DNA from: Paraburkholderia sp. UYCP14C
Lineage (GTDB): Bacteria; Pseudomonadota; Gammaproteobacteria; Burkholderiales; Burkholderiaceae
Length of the DNA: 64,000 nt
Assembly (NCBI RefSeq): GCF_004197395.1
Contig: NZ_SELS01000018.1
Span: 62,001-126,000, forward strand
Reading direction: 5' to 3'
The translations under genes and the position numbers were made by a program. The notes beneath the pieces were generated by a model that saw only the letters and a program-made list of their open reading frames with translations, searched no databases and had not been told where the DNA came from. This document shows positions 51,380 to 61,493 of the stretch, one piece after another; position 1 is the stretch's first letter; the number at the start of each line of letters is the position of its first letter.

Positions 51380-51805
51380 ATGGCGATCGAACGCACCCTG
51401 TCGATTATCAAGCCGGACGCAGTGGCCAAGAACGTGATCGGCCAGATCTACACCCGTTTCGAAAACGCTGGTCTGAAGATCGTGGCATCGCGCATGGTTC
51501 ATCTGTCGCGTGCTGACGCCGAGAAGTTCTACGCCGTGCACGCAGCACGTCCGTTCTTCAAGGACCTCGTCGAATTCATGATCTCGGGTCCGGTGGTCGT
51601 GCAAGCGCTGGAAGGCGAAAACGCGATCCTGAAGCACCGTGACCTGATGGGTGCGACGGACCCGAAGAAGGCAGAGAAGGGCACGATCCGCGCCGACTTC
51701 GCCGACAGCATCGACGCCAACGCGGTGCACGGCTCGGACGCACCGGAAACGGCTGCGGTCGAAATCGCGTTCTTCTTCCCCCAAGTCAACGTCTACTCGC
51801 GTTGA
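51380..51805 (+). CDS. ndk: Nucleoside diphosphate kinase
   Basis: Transfers the gamma-phosphate between nucleoside triphosphates through a phosphohistidine. The 141-residue product matches the family in length, with the ATP-binding start [12 protein letters not shown] and the active-site [12 protein letters not shown] (catalytic histidine). GGAG lies about 8 bases before the ATG. A TACAAT at 51328-51333 is a likely -10 element. ndk-rlmN-rodZ-ispG-hisS-yfgM-bamB-der is a conserved proteobacterial order. Confidence 0.97.
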   Translation: MAIERTLSIIKPDAVAKNVIGQIYTRFENAGLKIVASRMVHLSRADAEKFYAVHAARPFFKDLVEFMISGPVVVQALEGENAILKHRDLMGATDPKKAEKGTIRADFADSIDANAVHGSDAPETAAVEIAFFFPQVNVYSR

Positions 51806-51817
51806 GCGCCTCGCGCT

Positions 51818-51836
51818 GAGGTCAGGTACTGACCTC
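51818..51836. other. Palindromic hairpin after ndk
   Basis: A perfect 8-bp stem GAGGTCAG/CTGACCTC with loop GTA lies 13 bases after the ndk stop codon. No T-run follows, so it may be a weak or factor-dependent terminator or an RNA 3'-end stabiliser. Confidence 0.4.
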
Positions 51837-52023
51837 GGTCTGCGTATCGCGAGCCGTCTTTTGCGTGGCGCGTTTCATGCGGCCGAATTGTTTTATCGCA
51901 TGAATCGCGCGCGGTGCACGGCAAAGTAGTAAGGTAAAAGCAGCAGGAATGGGCGCGAACGGCATGGCGTTCATGCAGCTTGTTGCATGAACGTAGTCTC
52001 GCACTGAAATGGCAGGATTCGAT

Positions 52024-53175
52024 ATGACGAGCAGTCCCTCCGTCAACCTTCTCGACCTCGACGCCCAAGGGCTCGTCGCCTACTGCGACAGCCTGGGCGA
52101 GAAACCGTTTCGCGCCAAGCAGTTGCAGCGCTGGATTCACCAGTACAACGCTGCCGACTTCGACGGCATGACCGATCTCGCGAAGTCCTTGCGCGAAAAG
52201 CTTAAAGGGCGCGCCACGATAGCGATGCCGGGCATCGTCAGCGACCATGTTTCGTCGGACGGCACACGCAAGTGGCTGATCGACGTCGGTAACGGCAATG
52301 CCGTTGAAACCGTCTACATCCCGGAAGAAACGCGCGGCACGCTGTGTGTCTCGTCGCAGGCCGGGTGCGCGGTCAACTGCCGGTTCTGCTCGACCGGCAA
52401 GCAGGGGTTCTCCCGCAATCTCACCACCGGCGAAATCATCGGCCAGCTGCGCATGGCGGAGTTCGCGCTGCGCGCGTCGCGCGCCGATGCGGGTGGCCGC
52501 GCGATGGGCGGCGACGGCAAGGGCGAACGCGTCGTCACGAACGTCGTGATGATGGGCATGGGCGAGCCGCTCCTCAATTACGACGCGGTTGTGCCGGCCA
52601 TGCGCCTGATGCTGGACGACAACGCGTACGGCCTGTCGCGTCGGCGTGTGACGCTGTCCACCTCGGGCGTCGTGCCGATGATGGACCGGCTCGGCGCCGA
52701 TCTGCCCGTGGCGCTCGCGGTGTCGCTGCATGCGTCGAACGACGCGCTGCGCGACGAACTGGTGCCGTTGAATAAGAAGTATCCGTTGCGCGAGCTGATG
52801 GCGGCGTGCGAACGCTATCTGAAAGTCGCGCCGCGCGATTTCATTACATTCGAATATTGCATGCTCGATGGCGTGAACGACAGCGAGGCGCACGCGCGCG
52901 AGCTGCTCGCCGTCACGCGCAACGTGCCGTGCAAGTTCAATCTGATTCCGTTCAATCCGTTCCCCGAATCGGGCCTCATCCGCTCGAAGCAGGAACAGAT
53001 CAAGCGGTTTGCGCAGGTGTTGATGGACGCTGGCGTCGTCACCACCGTGCGCAAGACCCGCGGCGACGATATCGATGCTGCCTGCGGTCAGCTGGCCGGC
53101 GCGGTGAAAGACCGCACGCGTCTTGCTGAGCGCACCGGGAAGGCGGCGAAGGTGATCGAAGTTCGCGCCGTGTAA
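52024..53175 (+). CDS. rlmN: 23S rRNA (A2503)/tRNA (A37) C2-methyltransferase RlmN
   Basis: A radical SAM enzyme that methylates C2 of A2503 in 23S rRNA and A37 of some tRNAs. The 383-residue product has the cluster motif C115-x3-C119-x2-C122 (CAVNCRFC) and the C-terminal cysteine (DAACGQL) that forms the methylene-bridged intermediate. ATG 52024 was chosen for the AGGA 6 bases upstream; an ATG at 52009 is in frame. It depends on the isc genes for its [4Fe-4S] cluster. Confidence 0.96.
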   Translation: MTSSPSVNLLDLDAQGLVAYCDSLGEKPFRAKQLQRWIHQYNAADFDGMTDLAKSLREKLKGRATIAMPGIVSDHVSSDGTRKWLIDVGNGNAVETVYIPEETRGTLCVSSQAGCAVNCRFCSTGKQGFSRNLTTGEIIGQLRMAEFALRASRADAGGRAMGGDGKGERVVTNVVMMGMGEPLLNYDAVVPAMRLMLDDNAYGLSRRRVTLSTSGVVPMMDRLGADLPVALAVSLHASNDALRDELVPLNKKYPLRELMAACERYLKVAPRDFITFEYCMLDGVNDSEAHARELLAVTRNVPCKFNLIPFNPFPESGLIRSKQEQIKRFAQVLMDAGVVTTVRKTRGDDIDAACGQLAGAVKDRTRLAERTGKAAKVIEVRAV

Positions 53176-53388
53176 TCGCGCGAGGCGGCAGGGCATCGGC
53201 GTTCGGCGGAAGGTGTCGCGAGCGCAAAAATGCTCTTATGCCACCGGCGATTGAAAAGAAAGTTTGCTGAATCGATCGGGAGCGGCACACAAAGCCGCAC
53301 ATTTTGTTATAAACGGTCTGCGATTTGGACGTGAGGCTCGAGCCCGTCCAGTCGCACGATTAAAAGAATCGACGCGAAAGGAATTGGG

Positions 53389-54513
53389 ATGAGTGAGCCG
53401 CAGCACCCGCAGCCGCACGAGACAGACACGAACGACGGCCATCCGGCACCGATTGCACGGGCGGTGGTCCAGCCTGTCGTGCAGCCGGCACTCGATTCGT
53501 TGGCGGCGGTTGGCGCGCGCTTGACCCAGTTGCGCGAGTCGAAGGGCTGGACGATCGAGGACGTGTCGGCGCGGCTGAAGGTGTCGGTCGTCAAGCTGAG
53601 CGCGCTCGAGGCGGGCGACGTCAGCCATCTGCCGGACACGACGTTCGCACTCGGGGTCGTGCGCAGCTACGCGAAAATGCTTGGCGCCGATCCGGCGCCT
53701 TTTACGGCGGCGCTGCGGCGCGAGAAGGGTGTGCCGGCACCGAATCTGTCGATGCCGGCGTCATCGGGCAAAGATTTGCCGCGCGGCAAGGTTTCGCTGT
53801 CGCTCGGCGACAGCGGGCACAAGAGCCGTTCGTGGCTATGGGGCGTTGCGGCGATCATCGTCGCGGTCATCGCTCTCGGCATGTGGCGTACCAACGGCGG
53901 CGATTCGTCCGCGTGGCTCGCGCGCCTGAAGGCAAGCGCGAATAGTTCGACGAGCAGCGACACGGCGGCATCGGGCACGGTCGCGCAAGGTCCGGCGACG
54001 TCGGCAGCGGAAGGTGCATCGGCGGCAGACGCGGCGGCCACCGCGGATAATGCGGCGTCCGCGTCGGCTACGCCGATGCCTGCGCCGCTTGCCACCGGCG
54101 CCGCGCCGGGCTCGACGCCGGCAGCGAATCCAGCGGCAACTCCGGCACCGACGGCAGAGGCGCCGAAGGCCGGCTCGCAGGCTCAGGCTCAGGTCGCGAC
54201 GGAGAGTGCGAGTGCACCGGTGGTCGTGGCGAACGCGTCGGCACCGGCGGTCACGCCGGCAACTGGCGAGGCGGTCGTCGCCCTGCGCGTGACTCAGGAC
54301 AGCTGGTTCAGCGTGCGCGACAAGAACGGCAAGGAACTGTTCTCCGGACTCGTGCATGCGGGCGATCCGAAGGAAGTGACGGGCGTCGGTCCGTTCAAGG
54401 TTACGGTCGGCAACAAGGCAGGTCTCGAATCGGTGACGCTCGACGGTCAGCCGGTCGATCCGTCGAAATATGCGGCAGCCAAGGGCAACGTGGCGCGCTT
54501 CGCGCTGCCTTGA
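53389..54513 (+). CDS. rodZ: Cytoskeleton protein RodZ
   Basis: Links MreB filaments to the elongation machinery. The 374-residue product has an N-terminal cytoplasmic helix-turn-helix of the Xre type (about 40-108; LTQLRESKGWTIEDVSARL), one membrane helix (about 148-165), a long Ala/Thr/Pro-rich periplasmic linker (about 175-285) and a C-terminal DUF4115 beta-domain. Position between rlmN and ispG is conserved. The pilF/pilW gene usual between rlmN and rodZ in many proteobacteria is absent: the 213-base spacer has no such ORF. Confidence 0.93.
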   Translation: MSEPQHPQPHETDTNDGHPAPIARAVVQPVVQPALDSLAAVGARLTQLRESKGWTIEDVSARLKVSVVKLSALEAGDVSHLPDTTFALGVVRSYAKMLGADPAPFTAALRREKGVPAPNLSMPASSGKDLPRGKVSLSLGDSGHKSRSWLWGVAAIIVAVIALGMWRTNGGDSSAWLARLKASANSSTSSDTAASGTVAQGPATSAAEGASAADAAATADNAASASATPMPAPLATGAAPGSTPAANPAATPAPTAEAPKAGSQAQAQVATESASAPVVVANASAPAVTPATGEAVVALRVTQDSWFSVRDKNGKELFSGLVHAGDPKEVTGVGPFKVTVGNKAGLESVTLDGQPVDPSKYAAAKGNVARFALP

Positions 54514-54525
54514 CAGACATGGTAC

Positions 54526-54560
54526 GCGCCGCGGCCAACAACCGGTCCGCGGCGCTTTTT
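54526..54560 (+). terminator. Terminator after rodZ
   Basis: A 9-bp stem GCGCCGCGG/CCGCGGCGC (54526-54534 with 54547-54555) with a 12-base loop and TTTTT. It lies 13 bases after the rodZ stop and before ispG in the same direction, so ispG probably has another promoter or the terminator is partial. Confidence 0.7.
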
Positions 54561-54613
54561 CAATTCAGGCGCTGCGTTTTTGCATAGCGCGTGCGGCGTA
54601 AATGGGTTTTTCG

Positions 54614-55918
54614 ATGCAAACCGAAGCTCAATCCCAATCCTGTAGCAAGATCGTTTCAGACGAGCCGGTGTTCGGCGGCCCGGCGATGCGGCGCAAGTCG
54701 CATGCGGTCAACGTCCGCTGGGGCGGCCAGCTCGTGACGATCGGCGGCGATGCGCCGGTGCGCGTGCAGTCGATGACCAACACCGACACCGCCGACGCAA
54801 TCGGCACCGCCATCCAGATCAAGGAGCTGGCGCAAGCCGGTTCCGAGCTGGTGCGTATCACCGTGAATACGCCGGAAGCGGCGGCGGCTGTGCCGGCGGT
54901 CCGCGAGCAACTCGACCGCATGGGCGTGACGGTGCCGCTCGTCGGCGACTTCCATTACAACGGCCACCTGCTTTTGCGCGACTTTCCGGGCTGCGCGGAA
55001 TCGTTGTCGAAGTACCGGATCAATCCGGGCAACGTCGGGCACGGCGCGAAGCGCGACACGCAGTTCGCGCAGATGATCGAGGCGGCGGTCAAGTACGACA
55101 AGCCGGTGCGCATCGGCGTGAACTGGGGCAGTCTCGACCAGGACCTGCTCGCGAAGATGATGGACGAGAATGCATCGCGCGCTACCCCGTGGGAAGCACA
55201 AAGCGTGATGTACGAAGCGCTGATCCAGTCGGCGATCGGCTCGGCTGAGCGCGCGGTCGAACTCGGCCTCGGGCGCGACCAGATCATCCTGTCGTGCAAG
55301 GTTAGCGGCGTGCAGGATCTGATCGCGGTGTACCGCGAACTCGCGCGCCGTTGCGACTTCGCGCTGCATCTTGGCCTCACGGAAGCAGGCATGGGCTCGA
55401 AGGGCATCGTTGCGTCGACCGCGGCTCTGTCGGTTCTGCTGCAGCAGGGCATCGGCGACACGATCCGTATTTCGCTGACGCCGGAACCGGGCGCATCGCG
55501 CACCGGCGAAGTGATCGTCGGACAGGAAATCCTGCAGACCATGGGCCTGCGCTCGTTCACGCCGATGGTGATCGCGTGCCCGGGCTGCGGCCGCACCACG
55601 AGCACGCTGTTCCAGGAACTCGCGTCGCAGATCCAGACCTATCTGCGTCAGCAGATGCCGGTGTGGCGCGACCAGTATCCTGGCGTCGAAACGATGCACG
55701 TCGCGGTGATGGGTTGCATCGTCAACGGGCCAGGCGAGTCGAAGCAGGCCAACATCGGTATCAGCCTGCCGGGCTCGGGCGAGAACCCGGCCGCGCCGGT
55801 GTTCATCGACGGCGAGAAGGTGAAGACGCTGCGCGGCGAGAACATCGCGCAAGAATTCCAGCAAATCGTGAGCGACTACGTCGAGCGCCGCTATGGCCGC
55901 GCCGACGCGCTCAACTAA
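54614..55918 (+). CDS. ispG: 4-hydroxy-3-methylbut-2-en-1-yl diphosphate synthase (IspG)
   Basis: Penultimate enzyme of the MEP isoprenoid pathway; a [4Fe-4S] reductase that converts MEcPP to HMBPP. The 434-residue product has the TIM barrel (about 30-290), and the C-terminal cluster cysteines in CPGCGRT and [13 protein letters not shown] 54614 matches the usual Burkholderiales start and length; an ATG at 54602 is in frame. hisS follows 21 bases after the stop. Like RlmN it is a likely client of the isc operon. Confidence 0.96.
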   Translation: MQTEAQSQSCSKIVSDEPVFGGPAMRRKSHAVNVRWGGQLVTIGGDAPVRVQSMTNTDTADAIGTAIQIKELAQAGSELVRITVNTPEAAAAVPAVREQLDRMGVTVPLVGDFHYNGHLLLRDFPGCAESLSKYRINPGNVGHGAKRDTQFAQMIEAAVKYDKPVRIGVNWGSLDQDLLAKMMDENASRATPWEAQSVMYEALIQSAIGSAERAVELGLGRDQIILSCKVSGVQDLIAVYRELARRCDFALHLGLTEAGMGSKGIVASTAALSVLLQQGIGDTIRISLTPEPGASRTGEVIVGQEILQTMGLRSFTPMVIACPGCGRTTSTLFQELASQIQTYLRQQMPVWRDQYPGVETMHVAVMGCIVNGPGESKQANIGISLPGSGENPAAPVFIDGEKVKTLRGENIAQEFQQIVSDYVERRYGRADALN

Positions 55919-55939
55919 ATAGCGGCTATCGAAACACAG

Positions 55940-57280
55940 ATGACTGAACAGAAGAAAAAGCTCGAGAAGCTGTCCGGCGTGAAGGGCATGAACGACATCC
56001 TTCCGCAGGAAGCCGGGCTCTGGGAATTTTTCGAAACCACCGTCAAGTCGATGCTGCGTTCGTACGGATACCAGAATATCCGCACGCCGATCGTCGAGCA
56101 TACGCAGCTGTTCACGCGCGGCATCGGCGAAGTGACCGACATCGTCGAAAAAGAGATGTACAGCTTCACCGACGCATTGAACGGCGAAAACCTGACGATG
56201 CGCCCGGAAAACACGGCGGCCGTCGTGCGCGCGTCGATCGAGCACAACATGCTGTACGACGGCCCGAAGCGCCTGTGGTACGTCGGCCCGATGTTCCGTC
56301 ATGAGCGTCCGCAACGCGGCCGCTATCGCCAGTTCCACCAGGTCGGCGTCGAGGCCCTCGGCTTCGCGGGTCCGGATGCGGACGCGGAAATCATCATGAT
56401 GTGCCAGCGCCTGTGGGATGACCTCGGACTGACCGGCATCAAGCTCGAAATCAACTCGCTAGGCCTCGCTGAAGAGCGCGCCGCGCATCGCGTCGAGCTG
56501 ATCGCATACCTCGAAAAGCACATGGACGTGCTCGACGAAGACGCGAAGCGCCGTCTGTATACGAACCCGCTGCGGGTGCTCGATACGAAGAATCCTGCGC
56601 TGCAGGAAGTCGCGCAGAACGCGCCGAAGCTGATCGACTTTCTCGGCGCAGAATCGCTCGCGCATTTCGAAGGGCTGCAACGTCTGCTGAAGGCGAACAA
56701 CCTTCCGTTCACGATCAATCCGCGTCTCGTGCGTGGTCTCGATTACTACAATCTGACCGTGTTCGAGTGGGTCACCGACAAGCTCGGCGCGCAAGGCACG
56801 GTCGCGGCGGGCGGTCGCTATGACCCGCTGATCGAGCAGCTCGGCGGCAAGCCGACGGCTGCTTGCGGGTGGGCGATGGGTGTCGAGCGGATTCTCGAGC
56901 TGCTGAAGGAAGAACAGCTCGTGCCCGAAGACGAAGGCTGCGACGTGTACGTGGTTCATCAGGGCGACGCCGCGCGCGAGCAGGCGTTCATCATCGCCGA
57001 GCGTCTGCGCGATACCGGTCTCGACGTGATCCTGCATTGCAGCGCCGACGGTCAGTCGGCCAGCTTCAAGTCGCAGATGAAGCGCGCCGATGCGAGCGGC
57101 GCCGCGTTTGCGGTGGTGCTCGGCGAAGACGAGATCGCCAACGGCACGGTCGGCGTGAAACCGTTGCGCGATACGCAAGCCAACGGCGGTAAGAGCGAGC
57201 AACAGAACGTGCCCGCCGAAGACTTGACCGAATATCTAATCAATGCGATGGTTGCATCCGCCGAAGACGGCGACGACTGA
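55940..57280 (+). CDS. hisS: Histidyl-tRNA synthetase
   Basis: Class II synthetase for tRNA-His. The 446-residue product has motif 2 ([20 protein letters not shown]), the histidine-specific segments LVRGLDYY and AAGGRYD, motif 3 ([10 protein letters not shown]) and the C-terminal anticodon-binding domain (about 340-440). It lies between ispG and yfgM as in E. coli. Confidence 0.97.
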   Translation: MTEQKKKLEKLSGVKGMNDILPQEAGLWEFFETTVKSMLRSYGYQNIRTPIVEHTQLFTRGIGEVTDIVEKEMYSFTDALNGENLTMRPENTAAVVRASIEHNMLYDGPKRLWYVGPMFRHERPQRGRYRQFHQVGVEALGFAGPDADAEIIMMCQRLWDDLGLTGIKLEINSLGLAEERAAHRVELIAYLEKHMDVLDEDAKRRLYTNPLRVLDTKNPALQEVAQNAPKLIDFLGAESLAHFEGLQRLLKANNLPFTINPRLVRGLDYYNLTVFEWVTDKLGAQGTVAAGGRYDPLIEQLGGKPTAACGWAMGVERILELLKEEQLVPEDEGCDVYVVHQGDAAREQAFIIAERLRDTGLDVILHCSADGQSASFKSQMKRADASGAAFAVVLGEDEIANGTVGVKPLRDTQANGGKSEQQNVPAEDLTEYLINAMVASAEDGDD

Positions 57281-57346
57281 TCGCGATGTCGTTGGGCCGG
57301 CTGGCTCGACACGCACACGTAGCAAGAAAGAGGAAATCGCCGGGCG

Positions 57347-57976
57347 ATGAGTTACCACGACGAACAAGAATCGATTGAAAGTCTGAAGGCATGGTGGCAG
57401 CAGTGGGGCAATGCGACCACGTGGATTGTGCTGGTGGTGTTGTTGGCAGGCGCGAGCTGGAATGGCTGGAATTTCTGGCAGCGTCGCCAGGCTGCGGAAG
57501 CCGCGGTGCTTTATGACCAGGTTCAGCAGGCCGCGGCAAGCGGCGACAAGGCGCAGATCGCGCGGGTCGCCGCCGACATGGAAGACAAGTTCGGCCGCAC
57601 CGCCTACGCGCAGATGACCTCGCTCGGCGCAGCCAAGGCGCTTTACGCCGCTGGCGACGAAGCCGGCGCCAAAGCGCAGTTGCAGTGGACGATCGATCAC
57701 GCGAAGGACGACGAGTTCAAGCAGATCGCGAAGCTGCGCATGGCATCGCTGCTGCTCGACGACAAGGCCTACGACCAGGGCCTCGCGCTGCTGGCCGAGC
57801 CGCAATCCGATGCCTTCAAGGGCGTCGTGGCGGACCGCCGCGGCGACCTGCTCGCCGCCCAGGGCAAGCGCGACGACGCGCGCGCCGCCTATAAGCTCGC
57901 GCTCGACTCGCTGTCGAAGAGCGACAGTTCGGCACGCCAACTGATCCAGTTCAAGCTGGATGCGCTTGGCGGCTGA
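57347..57976 (+). CDS. yfgM: YfgM-like tetratricopeptide membrane protein
   Basis: The 209-residue product has one membrane helix (about 25-45) after a short cytoplasmic N-terminus, then a periplasmic TPR-like helical domain (about 50-205), as in E. coli YfgM, an ancillary SecYEG subunit that works with PpiD on periplasmic client proteins. Located between hisS and bamB, the conserved position. Confidence 0.93.
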   Translation: MSYHDEQESIESLKAWWQQWGNATTWIVLVVLLAGASWNGWNFWQRRQAAEAAVLYDQVQQAAASGDKAQIARVAADMEDKFGRTAYAQMTSLGAAKALYAAGDEAGAKAQLQWTIDHAKDDEFKQIAKLRMASLLLDDKAYDQGLALLAEPQSDAFKGVVADRRGDLLAAQGKRDDARAAYKLALDSLSKSDSSARQLIQFKLDALGG

Positions 57977-58054
57977 ACGTCCCGCGCGGCGCGCCGCGAG
58001 CCACGACCGCAAGACGGTCTCCTTTAATCCATTTCCTGAATGCTTCGTCCACCG

Positions 58055-59200
58055 ATGAATCTGCTGAAACGTTACGCCGTGCCCGTTATCTGTGCGATGA
58101 CCGTTCTCACGCTGGCGGCTTGCTCATCCACGAAAGACGAGCGCCGTGTGCCGACGCCGCTCACCGAGTTCAAACCCGTGCTCGACGTGCAGCAGTCCTG
58201 GTCGGCGAGCGTCGGCAAGGCGGGCCGCTACCTGTTCTCGCCGGTTGCGGTCGGCAATGCCGTGTACGCTGCCGGCACCAACGGCACGGTCGCCAAGATC
58301 GACGCGCAAACCGGCAAGGACGTGTGGCGCGTCAAGCTGCATGACGATCTGTCGGCGGGTGTCGGCAGCGATGGCACGCTGACCGCGGTCGGCGGCCTGA
58401 AGGGCGACGTGTACGTGCTCGGCGCCGACGGCAAGCAGGTGTGGACCGCGAAGGCGCCGGGCGAGCTTATTACGCCACCGCTCGTCGGCAACGGCCTCGT
58501 GGTCGTGCGCACGATCGACGGCCAGATCGTCGCCTTCAACGCGCAAACCGGCGAGCAGAAGTGGAACTTCCGCAACCGCGCGGTGCCGCTGAATCTGCGC
58601 GTGTCGTCGGGCATGACGTTCGCGGGCGACGCGGCCGTGCTGGCCGGCTTCCCGGGCGGCTCGTTCGCGGCGATCAATCTGCAGACGGGCGACGCCTACT
58701 GGCAGACCCCGGTGTCGTATCCGAAGGGCGTGACCGAAGTCGAGCGTATCAACGACGTGACCGGGCCGCCCACGCTGGTTGGTTCGGAGACTTGCGCGGT
58801 GACGTTCCAGGGCCAGATTGGCTGTTTCGACGCGAACTCTGGCCGCGCGCTGTGGGGCAAGGCGTTCTCGAGCACGAGCGGCCTCGCGCAGGATGAGCGC
58901 AGCGTGGTCGCCGCCGACGACTGGTCGGTCGTGTCCGCATTCGACGTGAGCAACGGCTCGGCGCTGTGGAAGAACGAGACGCTGAAGAACCGCGACCTGA
59001 GCGTGCCGATGCTGCTCGGCCGCGCGGCCGTGTTCGGCGACTATCAGGGCTTCGTGCATTTTCTGTCGACCGTCGACGGTACGCTCGTCGCGCGGGTGAA
59101 GACCGACGGCAGCGCGATTACCGCGGCGCCGGTGCTGGCCGGCGACACGCTGGTCGTACAGACGCGCGACGGCGGCCTGTTCGGCTATCGTCCGCGCTGA
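58055..59200 (+). CDS. bamB: Outer-membrane assembly lipoprotein BamB
   Basis: A beta-propeller lipoprotein of the BAM complex. The 381-residue product has a lipoprotein signal peptide (MNLLKRYAVPVICAMTVL) with lipobox LAAC and eight-bladed PQQ-like repeats (for example AQTGKDVWRVKL, AQTGEQKWNF, LQTGDAYWQT, NSGRALWGK). ATG 58055 places the signal peptide at the N-terminus; ATG 58040 would add five residues. It lies between yfgM and der, as in E. coli. The lolCD genes of this window serve its transport. Confidence 0.96.
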   Translation: MNLLKRYAVPVICAMTVLTLAACSSTKDERRVPTPLTEFKPVLDVQQSWSASVGKAGRYLFSPVAVGNAVYAAGTNGTVAKIDAQTGKDVWRVKLHDDLSAGVGSDGTLTAVGGLKGDVYVLGADGKQVWTAKAPGELITPPLVGNGLVVVRTIDGQIVAFNAQTGEQKWNFRNRAVPLNLRVSSGMTFAGDAAVLAGFPGGSFAAINLQTGDAYWQTPVSYPKGVTEVERINDVTGPPTLVGSETCAVTFQGQIGCFDANSGRALWGKAFSSTSGLAQDERSVVAADDWSVVSAFDVSNGSALWKNETLKNRDLSVPMLLGRAAVFGDYQGFVHFLSTVDGTLVARVKTDGSAITAAPVLAGDTLVVQTRDGGLFGYRPR

Positions 59201-59219
59201 TCGCTACAGATGGTGTCAG

Positions 59220-59254
59220 GCGCGCAGGCCGGCTTTGCCGGCCGCGCGCTTTTT
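59220..59254 (+). terminator. Terminator after bamB
   Basis: Stem GGCCGGC/GCCGGCC (59227-59233 with 59237-59243, loop TTT) extended by GCGCGC on both sides around one bulged A, then TTTTT. It lies 20 bases after the bamB stop and ends the ispG-bamB group. Confidence 0.85.
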
Positions 59255-59671
59255 AATTGAAGTCTGGGTTGGCCTAGGCGTGGGACGCCGGCGTCGGATT
59301 GCCACGCTGCGCCGCCGCGAGATCGGCCAGGCTCACTAGAAGAAATCGCCGGACGGGCTGGTCCGGCAAGTCGGTTCGAGGCAGTGCCCGCCGGTATGCA
59401 AGGCGGCGCGTGCGCTTCGTCGGCGGCTTTGCAAACTCAGGACGCGCTCGAGCACGAGCGGGTCAGCCGTCGAGCAGCCCGATCTGAAGCAGGCGACCCC
59501 GGAAGCGTCTGTGCAGCCCACTCCCGTCCGCCTGGATGCGCATATCGATCGCGCATCCGGAGCAGGCCGAATTCGTGATAATTTCGTCAAAACGCCGCCG
59601 CGTCGCGGCTGCCTGGCGTCGCTACGCGCGCGATCGGTTGCGATCCCGCGTTTCACCGTGAACAACATCAG
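59255..59671. other. Long intergenic region before der
   Basis: 417 bases with no gene I can support. Frames are open but the translations are Arg/Cys-rich shadows. One hairpin, GCCGGAC/GTCCGGC (59348-59354 with 59361-59367), is visible. It probably carries the der promoter, which I cannot place confidently. Confidence 0.4.
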
Positions 59672-61009
59672 ATGAAACCCGTTATTGCCCTCGTTGGGCG
59701 CCCCAATGTGGGGAAATCCACGCTTTTCAACCGTCTCACGCGCTCGCGTGACGCGCTGGTTGCCGACCTGCCCGGTCTCACGCGGGATCGCCATTACGGC
59801 GAAGGTCGCACCGGCGAGCGGCCGTATCTGGTCGTCGATACCGGCGGCTTTGAGCCGGTCGCGAAGGACGGCATCCTGCACGAGATGGCGCGCCAGACCC
59901 GCCAGGCGGTCGAGGAGTCGGACGTCGTCGTATTCATCGTCGATGGCCGCAATGGTCTCGCGCCGCAGGACAAGTCGATCGCCGACTATCTGCGCAAAGT
60001 CGGCCGGCCGATCTTCCTCGTCGTCAACAAGGCCGAGGGCATGAAGTACAGCAACGTCGCGGCCGACTTCTACGAACTCGGCCTCGGCGACCCGCGCGCG
60101 ATCTCGGCCGCGCACGGCGACGGCGTCACCGACATGATCAACGAGGCGCTCGAAGTCGCGTATGCCGGGCAGCCGGAAGAGAGCGAGGAAGACAAGGAAG
60201 CGCGCGGCGTGAAGATCGCGATCGTCGGCCGGCCGAACGTCGGCAAGTCGACGCTGATCAATGCGCTGGTCGGCGAAGAGCGCGTGATCGCGTTCGACAT
60301 GCCGGGCACCACGCGCGACTCGATCTACGTCGATTTCGAGCGCAACGGCAAACCGTACACGCTGATCGACACGGCCGGCCTGCGCCGCCGCGGCAAGGTG
60401 TTCGAGGCGATCGAAAAGTTTTCGGTGGTGAAGACGCTGCAGTCGATCTCGGATGCGAACGTCGTGATCCTGCTGCTCGACGCGCGTCAGGACATTTCGG
60501 ATCAGGATGCGCACATCGCCGGCTTCGTCGTCGAGCAGGGCCGTGCGCTGGTGGTTGGCGTGAACAAATGGGACGGTCTCGATCCCCATGTGCGCGAGCG
60601 CACCAAAGCCGACCTCGAACGCAAACTAAAATTTCTGGACTTCGCCAAATTCCATTTCATTTCCGCCGCGGAAAAAACCGGAATTGGGCCGCTGATGCGT
60701 TCGGTCGACGACGCGTACACGGCCGCGATGTCGAAGCTGCCGACGCCGAAACTGACGCGCGCGCTGATCGAGGCGGTCGAGTTCCAGCAGCCGCGCCGCC
60801 GCGGTCCGGTACGTCCGAAGCTGCGTTACGCACACCAGGGCGGGCAGAATCCGCCGATTATCGTGATTCACGGCAACGCGCTCGACGCGATCACCGACAC
60901 GTATAAGCGGTACCTCGAAAATCGCTTCCGGGAAACTTTCAAGCTGACGGGGACTCCATTGCGAATAGAGTTCAGATCGTCGACGAACCCTTACGCGGAC
61001 AAAGGCTGA
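59672..61009 (+). CDS. der: Ribosome-associated GTPase Der (EngA)
   Basis: Essential GTPase with two tandem G domains that takes part in 50S assembly. In the 445-residue product both P-loops read GRPNVGKS, at 9-16 and 186-193, followed by DTGG and DTAG (G3) and NKAE and NKWD (G4) elements; a KH-like domain (about 355-440) follows. Shorter than E. coli Der (490), as in other beta-proteobacteria. Confidence 0.97.
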   Translation: MKPVIALVGRPNVGKSTLFNRLTRSRDALVADLPGLTRDRHYGEGRTGERPYLVVDTGGFEPVAKDGILHEMARQTRQAVEESDVVVFIVDGRNGLAPQDKSIADYLRKVGRPIFLVVNKAEGMKYSNVAADFYELGLGDPRAISAAHGDGVTDMINEALEVAYAGQPEESEEDKEARGVKIAIVGRPNVGKSTLINALVGEERVIAFDMPGTTRDSIYVDFERNGKPYTLIDTAGLRRRGKVFEAIEKFSVVKTLQSISDANVVILLLDARQDISDQDAHIAGFVVEQGRALVVGVNKWDGLDPHVRERTKADLERKLKFLDFAKFHFISAAEKTGIGPLMRSVDDAYTAAMSKLPTPKLTRALIEAVEFQQPRRRGPVRPKLRYAHQGGQNPPIIVIHGNALDAITDTYKRYLENRFRETFKLTGTPLRIEFRSSTNPYADKG

Positions 61010-61184
61010 AGCTGGCTGACGCTGGTCTTAAACCTGGGCTGAAACCCGCGTGTACGCTGGGTTTGGCCGGGGGTCCCGGGCCCGCGCGTCGAAATGAAAA
61101 TCAGCTATAGTGTAGCGGTTGGCGGCGGATCTCTTTTTCTTCGCCGTCAATTTAGTCAACCTGCAAAAAAATACGGAGTTTGCT

Positions 61185-61421
61185 ATGAGCAACAAAGGGC
61201 AATTGTTACAAGACCCGTTTTTGAACGCACTGCGTAAAGAGCATGTGCCGGTGTCGATCTACCTGGTCAACGGCATCAAGCTTCAAGGGAACATCGAATC
61301 GTTCGACCAGTACGTCGTGTTGCTCCGGAATACGGTCACCCAGATGGTCTACAAGCACGCCATTTCGACGGTTGTGCCTGCCCGTCCGGTGAATTTCCAC
61401 CCGGATTCCGAACAGTCCTAA
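61185..61421 (+). CDS. hfq: RNA chaperone Hfq
   Basis: Hexameric Sm-like protein that pairs small RNAs with mRNAs. The 78-residue product has Sm1 ([18 protein letters not shown] to FDQYVVLL) and Sm2 with the YKHA signature, and almost no C-terminal tail, the short form usual in beta-proteobacteria. ACGGAG lies before ATG 61185. It heads the hfq-hflX-hflK group. Confidence 0.98.
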   Translation: MSNKGQLLQDPFLNALRKEHVPVSIYLVNGIKLQGNIESFDQYVVLLRNTVTQMVYKHAISTVVPARPVNFHPDSEQS

Positions 61422-61493
61422 CCCTCGCCGCGGCCGGCACAGCGTCGCCCGTTGGCGATCATTCCCGGCCGCGTCATTTTGATACCCTCCAAT

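Noticed and set aside
59299-59578. Short plus-strand ORFs between bamB and der
   Set aside because: Arg/Ala-rich translations in overlapping frames, no start signals, not conserved as far as I can judge.
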